Assembly (NCBI GenBank): GCA_005862285.1
Contig: SZXW01000001.1
Coordinates: forward strand, 62,001 to 126,000
Direction of reading: 5' to 3'
Source: Chlorobium sp.
GTDB taxonomy: Bacteria > Bacteroidota > Chlorobiia > Chlorobiales > Chlorobiaceae
Length of the DNA stretch: 64,000 nucleotides
The first letter of the stretch is position 1. Each line of letters starts with the position of its first letter. Shown one piece after another: positions 47,926 through 57,237 of this stretch. The notes beneath the pieces are model-generated. The model searched no databases. It had not been told where the DNA came from and saw nothing but the letters and a program-made list of their open reading frames with translations. A program made the position numbers and the translations under genes.

Positions 47926-49866
47926 TTATTTATAGCTCCTCTGGGAGAGCTTGATCTCTTTGAATTGAAGGTCTTCTTTGTGCATGCCTGCGGCAATGTC
48001 GCGCCCTTTATATTCCCATGCGGCAACATAGGCGAAATGACTGTCGTCGCGAAGGGCTTCACCGTCGCTTGTCTGGTATTCTTCCCTGAAATGACCGCCG
48101 CACGATTCGCGCCGCTGCAGGGCATCCCGGACCATGAGCTCGCCAAGATCGATGAAATCCGCAACCCTGCATGCTTTCTCGAGTTCCGGGTTGTATTCGT
48201 CCATCGCTCCCGGTATTTTTACCCCTTTTGCGAAATCGTAGCGAAGTTCGTTAAGCAGGTACAGCGCTTCCGTAAGGCCGGCATCGTTTCGGGCCATGCC
48301 GCAATGTTCCCACATGATCTTGCCGAGATGCCGGTGGAAATGATCGACGGTCTCTTTTCCTCCATTGTTTTTCAGTTTGTTGAGGCGGTCGGAGACTTCG
48401 GAAGCCGCAACCTTGAACTCCGGAAGGTCATTATCGATACGCGGCGTATGAATTTCATTAGCCAGATAGTTGCCGATAGTGTAAGGCAGAACGAAATAAC
48501 CGTCGGCAAGACCCTGCATGAGGGCCGATGCGCCGAGGCGGTTCGCTCCATGGTCTGAAAAATTGCACTCTCCGATGGCAAACAGACCTGGAATGGTGGT
48601 CATCAGCTCATAGTCAACCCAGAGGCCGCCCATTGTGTAATGCACCGCCGGGTAGATCATCATCGGTGTTTCATAGGGGCTGTCAGCCACGATCTGCTCA
48701 TACATCTGGAACAGGTTGCCGTAAAGCGAATCGATCGTGTCGTGCCCTTTGCGCTTGATAGCATCGGCAAAATCGAGGAAGACTGCGAATCCGGTGCTGC
48801 CGACGCCGAATCCCGCATCGCAGCGTTCTTTCGCTGCACGGGAAGCGACGTCACGGGGCACGAGATTGCCGAAAGCCGGGTAACGGCGTTCCAGATAATA
48901 ATCACGGTCCTCATCAGGAATATCGGACGGCTTTATTTCCTTGTTGCGCAGCCTTTCGACATCCTTCATTTTGGCCGGGACCCAGATTCTGCCGTCGTTT
49001 CGGAGGCTTTCGCTCATCAGGGTGAGTTTCGACTGATAATCTCCATGGACTGGAATGCAGGTCGGATGGATCTGGGTAAAGCAGGGATTGGCGAAAAAGG
49101 CGCCCTTCCTGTAGGCGCTCCATGCCGGAGTCACATTGGAGCCCATGGCATTGGTGGAAAGGAAAAAAACGTTGCCGTACCCACCGTTCGCAAGCACCAC
49201 CGTATGTGCTGCATGGCGCTCGATTTCACCGGTGACGAGGTTTCTGGCAATGATGCCTCTGGCTTTGCCATCGACAATGACCATGTCGAGAACGTCCCGC
49301 CGGTTGAACAACTGAACCTTGCCTGCGGCAATCTGACGGCTGAGAGCTCCGTATGCTCCAAGCAGAAGCTGCTGCCCTGTCTGACCCCTCGCATAGAAGG
49401 TCCTCGACACCTGGGCACCGCCGAAAGAGCGGTTGGTGAGCAGGCCGCCGTATTCCCTTGCAAAAGGGACTCCCTGCGCGACGCACAGATCTATGATATT
49501 CGTGCTGACGTCAGCAAGGCGATAGACATTCGCTTCACGGGCACGGTAGTCGCCGCCCTTGATCGTATCGTAAAACAGCCGGTAAACGCTGTCACCGTCG
49601 TTCTGGTAATTCTTAGCAGCGTTGATTCCTCCCTGTGCGGCAATGCTGTGCGCACGGCGGGGAGTATCCTGATAGCAGAATACCTTAACATTGTAACCAA
49701 GCTCACCGAGAGACGCAGCTGCAGATGCTCCTGCAAGGCCGGTGCCGATCACGATGATATCAAGTTTTCTCTTGTTGTTCGGATTTACCAGTTTGCAGCC
49801 TGACTTGTAGGCTTTCCATTTTTCAGCCAACGGTCCTTCAGGAATCCTGGCATTGAGGCGTGTCAT
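47926..49866 (-). CDS. frdA: Fumarate reductase/succinate dehydrogenase flavoprotein subunit
   Basis: 646 residues with FAD-binding [10 protein letters not shown] at 41-50, the covalent-FAD His73 in [11 protein letters not shown], the substrate loop [17 protein letters not shown], and [10 protein letters not shown]. The length and sequence are of the type B enzyme shared with Bacteroidetes and epsilon-proteobacteria. Middle gene of the frdC-frdA-frdB set. Confidence 0.96.
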   Translation of the reverse strand: MTRLNARIPEGPLAEKWKAYKSGCKLVNPNNKRKLDIIVIGTGLAGASAAASLGELGYNVKVFCYQDTPRRAHSIAAQGGINAAKNYQNDGDSVYRLFYDTIKGGDYRAREANVYRLADVSTNIIDLCVAQGVPFAREYGGLLTNRSFGGAQVSRTFYARGQTGQQLLLGAYGALSRQIAAGKVQLFNRRDVLDMVIVDGKARGIIARNLVTGEIERHAAHTVVLANGGYGNVFFLSTNAMGSNVTPAWSAYRKGAFFANPCFTQIHPTCIPVHGDYQSKLTLMSESLRNDGRIWVPAKMKDVERLRNKEIKPSDIPDEDRDYYLERRYPAFGNLVPRDVASRAAKERCDAGFGVGSTGFAVFLDFADAIKRKGHDTIDSLYGNLFQMYEQIVADSPYETPMMIYPAVHYTMGGLWVDYELMTTIPGLFAIGECNFSDHGANRLGASALMQGLADGYFVLPYTIGNYLANEIHTPRIDNDLPEFKVAASEVSDRLNKLKNNGGKETVDHFHRHLGKIMWEHCGMARNDAGLTEALYLLNELRYDFAKGVKIPGAMDEYNPELEKACRVADFIDLGELMVRDALQRRESCGGHFREEYQTSDGEALRDDSHFAYVAAWEYKGRDIAAGMHKEDLQFKEIKLSQRSYK

Positions 49867-49922
49867 TGAAGCGGGTGATAAGGATTGTTTGCGGGAAAAA
49901 TCACGGTTCTCATCAGTTGTGC

Positions 49923-50582
49923 TTATTTAAAAAAGCAGATATAGAGCGGCACGATACTGAAGCCTGCCGAGACAAGCACAGAATATGCCGATCCGATCAC
50001 CTTCACTGCACCCATATAACGGCTGTGGTTCAGGCCGAGGGTCTGGAATGCGGACTGGAATGCGTGGTTCAGATGAAAACCGAGAAATATGAAACAGACG
50101 ATGTAAATGCCTGAATACAAAGGGCTTGAAAACAGAACGAGGGAACGGCTATAGAAATCATGGCTCTCGATTCCCGGAGGAGGAGCGACAAGACCGATCT
50201 TGATGAAATAGAAATCGATGAAATGCAGGATGAGGAAGATGAGGACGATAATGCCGGTGTGAAACATGTACTTGGAAAGCAAGGACGTTTCAGACCTGTT
50301 TCCTATGACGTAAGAAATTTTTCTTGCGGAGCGGTTCTGACCGGAATTCAGAATACCGAAAATAATATGGATGAGAAAGCCCGAAAAAAGAACTGTCTCG
50401 GCAACCCTGATAAACGGATTTGTGCCCATGAACCGGGCAGCTGCCGTGAACGCCCTTCCTCCATCGTCTTTCAGAAGCATCAGGTTAATACCGAGATGCA
50501 CACACAGGAACGAAACAAGAAAAAGGCCTGCCAGCGCCATGAGCACCTTCCTGGTGATGGATGAAAACAACATAGTGTTCAT
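49923..50582 (-). CDS. frdC: Fumarate reductase/succinate dehydrogenase cytochrome b subunit
   Basis: 219 residues, five transmembrane helices, no hydrophilic domain: the single membrane anchor of type B succinate:quinone oxidoreductases. Candidate haem-ligating His residues lie in [30 protein letters not shown] and [12 protein letters not shown]. Exchanges electrons with menaquinone. First gene of the operon, 56 bases before frdA. Confidence 0.92.
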   Translation of the reverse strand: MNTMLFSSITRKVLMALAGLFLVSFLCVHLGINLMLLKDDGGRAFTAAARFMGTNPFIRVAETVLFSGFLIHIIFGILNSGQNRSARKISYVIGNRSETSLLSKYMFHTGIIVLIFLILHFIDFYFIKIGLVAPPPGIESHDFYSRSLVLFSSPLYSGIYIVCFIFLGFHLNHAFQSAFQTLGLNHSRYMGAVKVIGSAYSVLVSAGFSIVPLYICFFK

Positions 50583-50670
50583 TCAATAGTTGATTCGATG
50601 TAAAAGAACAGCGGATTATCTCCTGAGTGCCAAAATGTAACGCTCCGTTACGGAACTTCCAATAAAAAAA

Positions 50671-51324
50671 TCACGGATTTCCGTTTTCGTCAACAAGAGC
50701 CACCGCCCTGACCGGAACAGCTTCGGCCCCGGAAATTTTCAACGGAAAACAGCAGAACGTGAAATGACAGGAAAGCAGGACGGAAAGAGAACAAAGGTTT
50801 TCAACAATGATCAAACCTTTTTCAAGCAACAGGTTATGGACAGGATAACGATCATCCCCGGCCGCATCCGCAGAAATCATATCAAAGCCGATACCCTTGA
50901 GATTGAAACCGCAGAGCCATCTTGCCGCATCCGGGGATAGAACAGGATAATCCTCGAAATATCGGGCTGTGCCCCAGTAACTGCTCCAGCCGGAACAAAA
51001 CAGCAGATATTCACATAAACGCAACTGCTCCTCGAACCTATGCAGAAAAGCCGCCGATATCGATTCTCCTGCTGCCATTCGAACATCAACGACACATCCT
51101 TTGCCATAAAAGCGCTCGATCGGAAAATCATCGAGGGAGCGGCCGTTTTCGATCATATGTGACGGCAGGTCGATGTGCGTACCCGTATGAGAAGAAAACG
51201 TGTAAAGCCGCTCGGCAAAACCGCCTTCCGCTATTGAAGACAGAGAACTAAACTCGGGTCCCGGAGTACCGGGATACCGGGGCATGTGCGGCTCGATTGA
51301 CTGGTTCAGGTCAAGGATTCTCAT
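50671..51324 (-). CDS. Cyclase-family metal hydrolase (kynurenine-formamidase-like)
   Basis: 217 residues with the family signature SSHTGTHIDLPSHM (HxGTHxDxPxH), which binds a divalent metal. Members hydrolyse formylkynurenine, isatin and related amides; I cannot pick a substrate, and no tryptophan-degradation gene is nearby. GIGFDMISAD and the late FCCFPLKI fit the fold. Downstream of the 88-base gap to frdC on the same strand. Confidence 0.88.
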   Translation of the reverse strand: MRILDLNQSIEPHMPRYPGTPGPEFSSLSSIAEGGFAERLYTFSSHTGTHIDLPSHMIENGRSLDDFPIERFYGKGCVVDVRMAAGESISAAFLHRFEEQLRLCEYLLFCSGWSSYWGTARYFEDYPVLSPDAARWLCGFNLKGIGFDMISADAAGDDRYPVHNLLLEKGLIIVENLCSLSVLLSCHFTFCCFPLKISGAEAVPVRAVALVDENGNP

Positions 51325-51853
51325 GGAAAAGGTGTTTTTGGCTGGATAGAACCATGAATTATAGAGAATAACCGGCTGTCTTCATCTGTTCCCACAGTCC
51401 ATGATGCTGCCGGAGCAGATACGCGCTCTTTTTCCCGCAGATATACCGCTTTCGACAAGAACAACAGAATCACGCTGACACAACATGACACACATACAGC
51501 GCCGTACCAACATGACACAATAATTGCCGAAAAATCAACACAAAAAGGGCCTATCTAATTACAGATAAACACTTTAAAGAAAAAATAACACAATTGTTCC
51601 ATCTTTTCTGAATAACCCCCCGTAAAAACCGGTTTTCTCCTGCCGCGACAATGATACACGACTGTGACGAACTATTTCAGTGTTGATACATTCTGACACA
51701 AAGTTGCCGTCATAAATAAATGGATCATACTGACACAACAGCCTAAGGATCAAAGCCTGTAAATTATTACATAATAAACATATATATCGTTCGGCACGGT
51801 ATTTGATGATCTTCTCCTGAAAACGAAAAACAGAGAAGCAACGGAGGGTCATC
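51325..51853. other. 529-base gene-free region upstream of the secreted protease, with TGACACA repeats
   Basis: AT-rich, no convincing gene. The plus strand has five TGACACA copies (starts 51476, 51486, 51513, 51694, 51731), four of them TGACACAA. A strong Shine-Dalgarno (GGAGG, 51843-51847) sits at the right end for the protease gene. Confidence 0.7.
51476..51738 (+). repeat. Cluster of five TGACACA(A) direct repeats
   Basis: Same-orientation copies at 51476-51483, 51486-51492, 51513-51520, 51694-51701 and 51731-51738, with start spacings of 10, 27, 181 and 37. Only the second lacks the final A. Possible binding sites for a regulator of the downstream secreted protease. Confidence 0.6.
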
Positions 51854-52495
51854 ATGAAACACGCAACCTTAAAAAAACTGGCAACCGCAGCAGCAATCAT
51901 CCTGTCAGTGTTCTCTCCTGCAAAGTCCCATGCATCGGTTGACTTGACTCCTGCAGCGACACTCAGCGAAGCGGAACAGGTTGCAAAGCAGTCTACCCTC
52001 TTCATAGCATACAACAACAGCCCTTACGGTGAAAGCATCTCTGAAACAGAGAGGCTCAACAGGCTGAACAGAATCAACAGCGAGATAAAGAGAGTCAGCG
52101 AAACCTACTCGATCTCCCTTCCTAAAGTTTCCCGCATGCATATAGTTGACAGCATCAGGGGCATGTACAACCCTTCAAGAGACGAGATAGTTTTCTCGAC
52201 AAACAACATGGAACGCACCCTTCGCCACGAGTTCGCACATGTTATCGACGTCAGACTCGGGATCAACAACAGCGAATGGAAAGAACTGGTCAGGACAATG
52301 GAAAGCAAATATGATTTCGCACCGAGCGCATATGCAAGAAACAACGAATCCGAATACTGGGCAGAAACATTTGCGGTCTACACTTCTCCGAACTATGGAA
52401 AGACCATCAACAGGCTCCCGGCAGAACTTGAAAGCTTCGTCCAGAAAGTTATCGCAAGAATAAGCACCGTAAAGGTCATGACAGCATCGAGATAA
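51854..52495 (+). CDS. Secreted HExxH zinc metallopeptidase-like protein
   Basis: 213 residues. Signal peptide 1-27 (ending KSHA). LRHEFAHVID gives Zn ligands His125 and His129 with Glu126; SEYWAETFAVY supplies Glu171 about 42 residues later, the arrangement of gluzincins and of the lethal-factor-like/Pro-Pro endopeptidase group. The N-terminal 90 residues are helical and may be a pro-region. Start fixed by GGAGG 6 bases before the ATG. Stands alone with its own terminator. Protease activity is inferred. Confidence 0.82.
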   Translation: MKHATLKKLATAAAIILSVFSPAKSHASVDLTPAATLSEAEQVAKQSTLFIAYNNSPYGESISETERLNRLNRINSEIKRVSETYSISLPKVSRMHIVDSIRGMYNPSRDEIVFSTNNMERTLRHEFAHVIDVRLGINNSEWKELVRTMESKYDFAPSAYARNNESEYWAETFAVYTSPNYGKTINRLPAELESFVQKVIARISTVKVMTASR

Positions 52496-52540
52496 CATAA
52501 ACTGAAAACCGGGACGGCCAGAGAGCCTAAGTGTCCTGGA

Positions 52541-52582
52541 AAAAAACCGGAAGGCCCTTGAGTTAAGGGGCCTTCCGGTTTT
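52541..52582. terminator. Bidirectional terminator between the protease and PagL-like genes
   Basis: Long hairpin CCGGAAGGCCCTT (52547-52559) with AAGGGGCCTTCCGG (52565-52578), one unpaired G. The minus strand ends in seven U, the plus strand in four, so it can serve both convergent genes. Confidence 0.9.
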
Positions 52583-52633
52583 CATACAATAGTGAGAGAG
52601 GATGCAGAAAAATTTGTTTCGGAGGGGCCGGGA

Positions 52634-53257
52634 TCAGTAGAACCATGTAAATCCGGCAACAATTGCATTCGAGTTGATTCCGATATTCGGTCGGTCCACA
52701 AGACCGGCATGGGAGATATGCCTGAAACGGTAGCCGGTATAAAAAGCATGATTTTCGGAGAGCTGGCATTGAATGCCGACACCGATCTGGTCAAGGAAGT
52801 TGAACCCTTTACCTCCCTGTTCAAAAGTATCAACGCTGAGGTACATCGGCCCGACGCTTCCTTCTATATAATAATCAACCGGTCCCGAAAGCTCGTGACG
52901 AAAGCGAAGGCCGACACTGCATCCGGTTTCGTAACCAGTCACCGGGTTGTCTATGAGGTTATAGAACGGTTCCAGGACAAGATGCATCGATTTGTTATGA
53001 CTTTTGATGCCGAAGAGCGAGTTGCAGTTGAAACCCAGATGGATAAATGCAGGATAAACGGTCAGATTTCCGGTTTTCTGCTTCAATGCTCCCCAGACAT
53101 ACCCTGAACCGACTCCGATTTCATTGGAAGAAAAGGATGCGGCCTTTTCGCTCAGCGTTTGCCGGCCGGCTTCGTCAGCACGTGCAGACGCAGTAACGAA
53201 GGCCATTGAACAGAAAAGAAACAACGGATATGCAAAAGCTTTCATGCTGTATTTCAT
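52634..53257 (-). CDS. PagL-like lipid A deacylase / acyloxyacyl hydrolase family outer-membrane protein
   Basis: 207 residues with a signal peptide ending ASARA and a predicted small beta barrel ending in aromatic FTWFY. The C-terminal RFRHISHAGLVDRPNIGINSN resembles the PagL active-site region with its His-Ser pair. PagL removes the 3-O acyl chain of lipid A in the outer membrane. The start is either this ATG or one four codons later. Confidence 0.83.
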   Translation of the reverse strand: MKYSMKAFAYPLFLFCSMAFVTASARADEAGRQTLSEKAASFSSNEIGVGSGYVWGALKQKTGNLTVYPAFIHLGFNCNSLFGIKSHNKSMHLVLEPFYNLIDNPVTGYETGCSVGLRFRHELSGPVDYYIEGSVGPMYLSVDTFEQGGKGFNFLDQIGVGIQCQLSENHAFYTGYRFRHISHAGLVDRPNIGINSNAIVAGFTWFY

Positions 53258-53461
53258 GTGTTAAAAAGTCTTTGTTGGCTTTGAAAAATGAAATCTAACA
53301 ATCTGGAACTTGGAAAATAAATGGAAAAGGATCAACCCGTTTAAAAAAAATTAAAAAAATCAGTATTACCCGTTATTGCAGAGAACACTTATATGGTAAA
53401 AGTGATTATCTATGCTTATATCTGTTTTTCAAAGATTTCATGCACGGAGATTATTCCAGCC

Positions 53462-53971
53462 ATGCGCAGATTTTTACTTGGAGGATGCATCCTCCTGCCG
53501 TTGATACTCTCATCCTGCTCAACAACAACACCGTTCACCACTACCGGACCGGAATCGATCGGGCTCTCTCCGGAAGAGGCATACAGGCTTGGCAAAATCA
53601 AAAACAACCCCTATGTCATCAACGGGAAAGTTTACGTTCCCATGGCATATGAAGAGGCGATCTCCTATGAAGAAACGGGAATAGCTTCATGGTACGGCCA
53701 GGAGACGCTCGATCAGCACAACGGACAGTCAACGGCCTACGGGGAGGTTTTCGATCCGTCAAAACCAAGTGCGGCGCATAAATACCTACCGTTGCCGGCC
53801 CTTGTGAAAGTCACCAATCTCGAGACAAACGCCTCCATTATCGTCAGGGTGAACGACCGGGGACCCTTCGTCGATAACCGGGTGATCGATCTGAGCGCAG
53901 AAGCGGCGAAAAGGCTGGGATTCTATGGAAAAGGAACGGCGCCTGTTAAAATCGAAGTGCTATCGAGATGA
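53462..53971 (+). CDS. rlpA: RlpA-family lipoprotein (DPBB peptidoglycan hydrolase)
   Basis: 169 residues from ATG 53462. A lipoprotein signal ends LSSC (Cys19). The double-psi beta-barrel domain has GIASWYGQETLDQHNGQSTAYGE (split over 94-116), VKVTNLETNASIIVRVNDRGPF and VIDLSAEAAKRLGF. RlpA proteins bind or cleave denuded glycan at the septum; no SPOR domain is present here. A hairpin follows the stop. Confidence 0.92.
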   Translation: MRRFLLGGCILLPLILSSCSTTTPFTTTGPESIGLSPEEAYRLGKIKNNPYVINGKVYVPMAYEEAISYEETGIASWYGQETLDQHNGQSTAYGEVFDPSKPSAAHKYLPLPALVKVTNLETNASIIVRVNDRGPFVDNRVIDLSAEAAKRLGFYGKGTAPVKIEVLSR

Positions 53972-53976
53972 GGAAA

Positions 53977-54012
53977 AAGCCGGTAAAAAGCACACATGAC
54001 CTTTACCGGCTT
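53977..54012. terminator. Hairpin after rlpA
   Basis: Perfect 11-bp stem AAGCCGGTAAA/TTTACCGGCTT (53977-53987 with 54002-54012). No proper U-run on either side, so termination strength is uncertain; it lies between convergent rlpA and the transaldolase gene. Confidence 0.65.
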
Positions 54013-54076
54013 ATCATAATAATTGATCCATCCTGGAACTCTTACTCTGTCAGTAATACAGAGTTCTTCAAGACGA

Positions 54077-54745
54077 TCACTTCTTCATTACCGTAGCATC
54101 TTCCATGAACTTCTTCAGTCCTGCGTCAGTGAGCGGGTGGTTGACCAGCTGCTTGATGACGCTGAAAGGAATCGTTGCGATATCGGCTCCCATCATCGCG
54201 GATTCCACAACATGTTGCGGATGCCTGATGCTTGCAACGATGACCTCGGTCGGATATCCGTAATTTTCGTAGATGGTAACGATCTGTTCGACGAGGGCCA
54301 TGCCTTCCGAGCTGATATCATCGAGCCTTCCAACGAACGGGCTGACATAATCGGCCCCCGCCTTGGCGGCGAGCAATGCCTGGTTCGGTGAGAATACCAG
54401 CGTGGCGTTGGTGCGGATGCCGTGATCTGAAAAATGCCTGACCGCCTTGAGCCCATCGAGCGTCAATGGACATTTTATGACGACATTCTCATGAATATCG
54501 GCAAGCTCTTCACCCTCCGCGATCATTTCGCCGGCGTTGAGACTGGTCACCTCGGCGCTGACCGGACCATCGACGATATCGCAGATCCTGGCGATATGGT
54601 CCTTGAAATCCTGATAGGTGAAGTTGGAAGGATCACTGACGATTTTGGCGATCAGCGATGGATTTGTCGTTACGCCGTCGAGCATTCCAAGCTCGGCAGC
54701 CGATCTTATTTCATCAAGATTTGCAGTATCGATAAAAAATTTCAT
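54077..54745 (-). CDS. tal: Transaldolase (small subfamily)
   Basis: Transfers a dihydroxyacetone unit between sugar phosphates in the non-oxidative pentose phosphate pathway. [28 protein letters not shown], and the Schiff-base Lys91 in [12 protein letters not shown]; the 222-residue length is that of TalC/fructose-6-P-aldolase-like transaldolase. True transaldolase versus FSA activity is not decided by these motifs. Nine bases after the deoxyhypusine-synthase-like gene. Confidence 0.93.
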   Translation of the reverse strand: MKFFIDTANLDEIRSAAELGMLDGVTTNPSLIAKIVSDPSNFTYQDFKDHIARICDIVDGPVSAEVTSLNAGEMIAEGEELADIHENVVIKCPLTLDGLKAVRHFSDHGIRTNATLVFSPNQALLAAKAGADYVSPFVGRLDDISSEGMALVEQIVTIYENYGYPTEVIVASIRHPQHVVESAMMGADIATIPFSVIKQLVNHPLTDAGLKKFMEDATVMKK

Positions 54746-54754
54746 GGTGGGTCC

Positions 54755-55804
54755 TTATGCGTTTACCTGTTGACGATCGAGCATTGCATTGAAATTCTTC
54801 GCCTGGCGGCCTTCCCAGTTTCGTTTGTGATAGGCATATCCGGCAATAAGCGGCATGGCGATCGTTGCTTCCGCAAAAACCATCTGCTCGTAAACCGTAT
54901 CGACCTTGCCCCAAGAGCTGGCCTCCTTGAGTGTGGAACCGGAAAGCGCACCGTCGCGTTCATCGGCAACCGTGACCTGGACGGCATAGGTATGCATGGT
55001 GACATCTTCGTATCCGAGCACTTCGGCTGCGACAACGATATCCTGGGTGAAATTTTTCGGAACACCGCCGCCGATCATGAAAATACCGGTCTTGTCGTTC
55101 TCGATCTTGATCCTGGTAAGCTCACGGAAATCCTTTACGGAATCGATCGCAACATGCTTGTCCGGATTGTTCCACTGGTGGTGCACCAGCCCGAACCCTG
55201 CCGAACAGTCGGAAAATGCCGGGCAGAAAATGGGTACGCCCTTTTCATAGGCTTTGTAGACTATCGAATTTTTGTCAAGGTTGTTGGCTTCGATATACCT
55301 GGCCATCTCCACGATAAATTCGCGTGAAGAATAGGTGACGGGCTGCATGGAGTTAGCGATGATCGCCATGGTGTCGTCGCAGACACGAAGATCGTCCTCA
55401 TCGATATAGGTGTCGTAGATACGGTCGATGTGCATCTCCCTGAGAATTGCATCATCGATGAACGGTGTTCCCTTGTAGTGACGGAAACCGAGCGCCTCGA
55501 AAAAGTCCTGGTCTACGATATTGGCCCCGGTCGAAACGATCGCATCGACCATATGATTGTCGATCATGTCGATGATGACCTGCTTCAGTCCAGCGCTGAT
55601 CAGAGATCCCGCAAGAGTGAGAATGACGGCGCAATCCTTGTCCTGCTGCATGAGGTCAACAATTGAAGCGGCCCTTGCCAGGTTTCTCGCCTGGAAAGCG
55701 GTATCTCCCATCTGATCGATGAGCGGAACAATATTAAGCTGCTTGATATCAATATGCCTTACAGGCTCGCTCAGTAACTCTTCTTTTCTGACTCCTGATT
55801 CCAT
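54755..55804 (-). CDS. Deoxyhypusine synthase-like protein
   Basis: 349 residues, NAD-dependent spermidine-using family. The catalytic lysine motif is kept: SSWGKVDTVYEQ with Lys300, matching the human enzyme's Lys in SWGK. VSTGAN and the GGGVPKNFTQDI glycine loop bind NAD. Bacteria lack eIF5A, so the product is likely another polyamine conjugate such as homospermidine; this is inference. ATG 55804 has GGGAG upstream; the frame runs on upstream into the ffs gene but that part is not coding. Co-transcribed with tal. Confidence 0.9.
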   Translation of the reverse strand: MESGVRKEELLSEPVRHIDIKQLNIVPLIDQMGDTAFQARNLARAASIVDLMQQDKDCAVILTLAGSLISAGLKQVIIDMIDNHMVDAIVSTGANIVDQDFFEALGFRHYKGTPFIDDAILREMHIDRIYDTYIDEDDLRVCDDTMAIIANSMQPVTYSSREFIVEMARYIEANNLDKNSIVYKAYEKGVPIFCPAFSDCSAGFGLVHHQWNNPDKHVAIDSVKDFRELTRIKIENDKTGIFMIGGGVPKNFTQDIVVAAEVLGYEDVTMHTYAVQVTVADERDGALSGSTLKEASSWGKVDTVYEQMVFAEATIAMPLIAGYAYHKRNWEGRQAKNFNAMLDRQQVNA

Positions 55805-55850
55805 ATAAGCTCCCGACCTGTTAGTAGTGAATTGTTTTGAAATAAAAAAA

Positions 55851-55950
55851 GAGAGTAAGCTTGCTATATCACACACTCAATTTACCGGATGCTGCTTCCT
55901 TCCGGACCTGACATGGTTGGGCAACTGAATGTTGTATAGGACTTACTCTC
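55851..55950 (-). ncRNA. ffs: Signal recognition particle RNA, small bacterial type
   Basis: The minus strand has GGTCCGGAAGGAAGCAG, the universal Ffh-binding helix 8 core. The ends pair perfectly (CUUACUCUC, 55950-55942, with GAGAGUAAG, 55859-55851), closing a 100-nucleotide hairpin; seven U follow (55850-55844), so the closing helix also makes the terminator. Works with Ffh to target membrane proteins. Lies between the deoxyhypusine-synthase-like gene and divergent trpS. Confidence 0.95.
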
Positions 55951-56185
55951 CTAATATAATGGGTTTCGAGTTCTTCTTTAACGAGAAATCGAAACAAGTG
56001 GCTTAATATAGCGGATTGAAAACAAAAAACAAATAAAAAGCCTTTTATCTTTCTGTCAACTGTTATAACTTCTTGAGCGCTTTTTAAACATGCACAGCAC
56101 TTTTTTCTTAATCGATTATCACAACAAACCGGTCCTGCGTGAAAACGGCTATCCATGCCGCAAAAGGGTAAGACCAAACCACGAT

Positions 56186-57232
56186 ATGGGAACACTGCGA
56201 ATTTTAAGCGGGATGCGGCCAACAGGAAAACTTCATCTCGGACATTATACCGGCGCCCTTGAAAACTGGGTTGAGCAACAGAACCTGCTTGATGAAAACG
56301 GTTCAAGGGTTTACCAAACCTGCTTTCTCATTGCCGACTACCATAACCTCACAACTTCGCTCGATACCGGAGAGATCTATACACATACGATCGATATGCT
56401 GATCGACTGGCTCGCCGCCGGGGTGGATCCTGAAAAAAGCCCGGTGTTCCGCCAGTCTCAGATAAAGGAACATGCTGAACTCTTCCTGATATTCTCGATG
56501 CTCATCACCTCTTCAAGGCTCGAAAGAAACCCGACCCTGAAAGAGCAGGTCCGCGACCTGAACATGGAATCGCTCGTTTACGGCCACCTTGGCTATCCGG
56601 TCCTTCAGGCGGCAGATATTCTGCTGTACAAAGGCAATGTGGTCCCGGTAGGTGAAGACCAGATCCCTCATGTGGAAATCACCAGAGAGATCGCGCGGAA
56701 ATTCAACAACCACTATTCACATCCTGTGCTCGGCGAAGTCTTCCCGGAACCCGAACCGAAAATCACGAAATTCTCCCGGCTGGTGGGTCTTGACGGCAAA
56801 GCCAAGATGTCGAAGTCTCTCGGCAACACCATTTTCCTTTCCGATACTCCCGACGAGATACTGAAAAAAATGAGGAACGCCGTTACCGACACACAGAAGA
56901 TCAGGAAAAACGACCCGGGGCGCCCGGAAGTCTGCACGGTGTTCAGCTACCACGAGAAATTCACCGGCGGGGAAGAGCTCGCAGGTATTGAAGCGGGATG
57001 CCGCTCGGGTTCGCTCGGCTGTGTGGACTGCAAGAAGCTCTGTGCAGAAAATATATCGAAGGAACTGGCCCCACTGATCGAAAAAAGGCGTTATTACGAA
57101 TCAAACCTCGATCTCGTCAAAAACATCCTGATCGAAGGCGAAAACAAGGCCCGGGAGATTGCCGGACATACGATGCAGGAAGTCAGGACCGCAATGCAGC
57201 TTGGAGAAACAACGTTCAGCAGGAATTTTTAG
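56186..57232 (+). CDS. trpS: Tryptophanyl-tRNA synthetase
   Basis: Class I synthetase charging tRNA-Trp. 348 residues from ATG 56186, starting GTLRILSGMRPTGKLHLGH with HLGH at 17-20; KMSKS at 207-211. FLIADYHNLTT and VPVGEDQIPHVEITREIA are family segments. The frame extends upstream to 56090 without homology. Four bases-scale spacing (5 bases) to the following HAD gene suggests co-transcription with it and argS. Confidence 0.96.
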   Translation: MGTLRILSGMRPTGKLHLGHYTGALENWVEQQNLLDENGSRVYQTCFLIADYHNLTTSLDTGEIYTHTIDMLIDWLAAGVDPEKSPVFRQSQIKEHAELFLIFSMLITSSRLERNPTLKEQVRDLNMESLVYGHLGYPVLQAADILLYKGNVVPVGEDQIPHVEITREIARKFNNHYSHPVLGEVFPEPEPKITKFSRLVGLDGKAKMSKSLGNTIFLSDTPDEILKKMRNAVTDTQKIRKNDPGRPEVCTVFSYHEKFTGGEELAGIEAGCRSGSLGCVDCKKLCAENISKELAPLIEKRRYYESNLDLVKNILIEGENKAREIAGHTMQEVRTAMQLGETTFSRNF

Positions 57233-57237
57233 AACCT

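Noticed and set aside
48640-49803. 387-codon plus-strand open frame
   Set aside because: Antisense to frdA, no recognisable domain.
54434-55327. 297-codon plus-strand frame
   Set aside because: Antisense to the transaldolase and deoxyhypusine-synthase-like genes.
55805-55876. Upstream extension of the deoxyhypusine-synthase-like frame
   Set aside because: Overlaps the SRP RNA 3' end and terminator; a good Shine-Dalgarno precedes ATG 55804.
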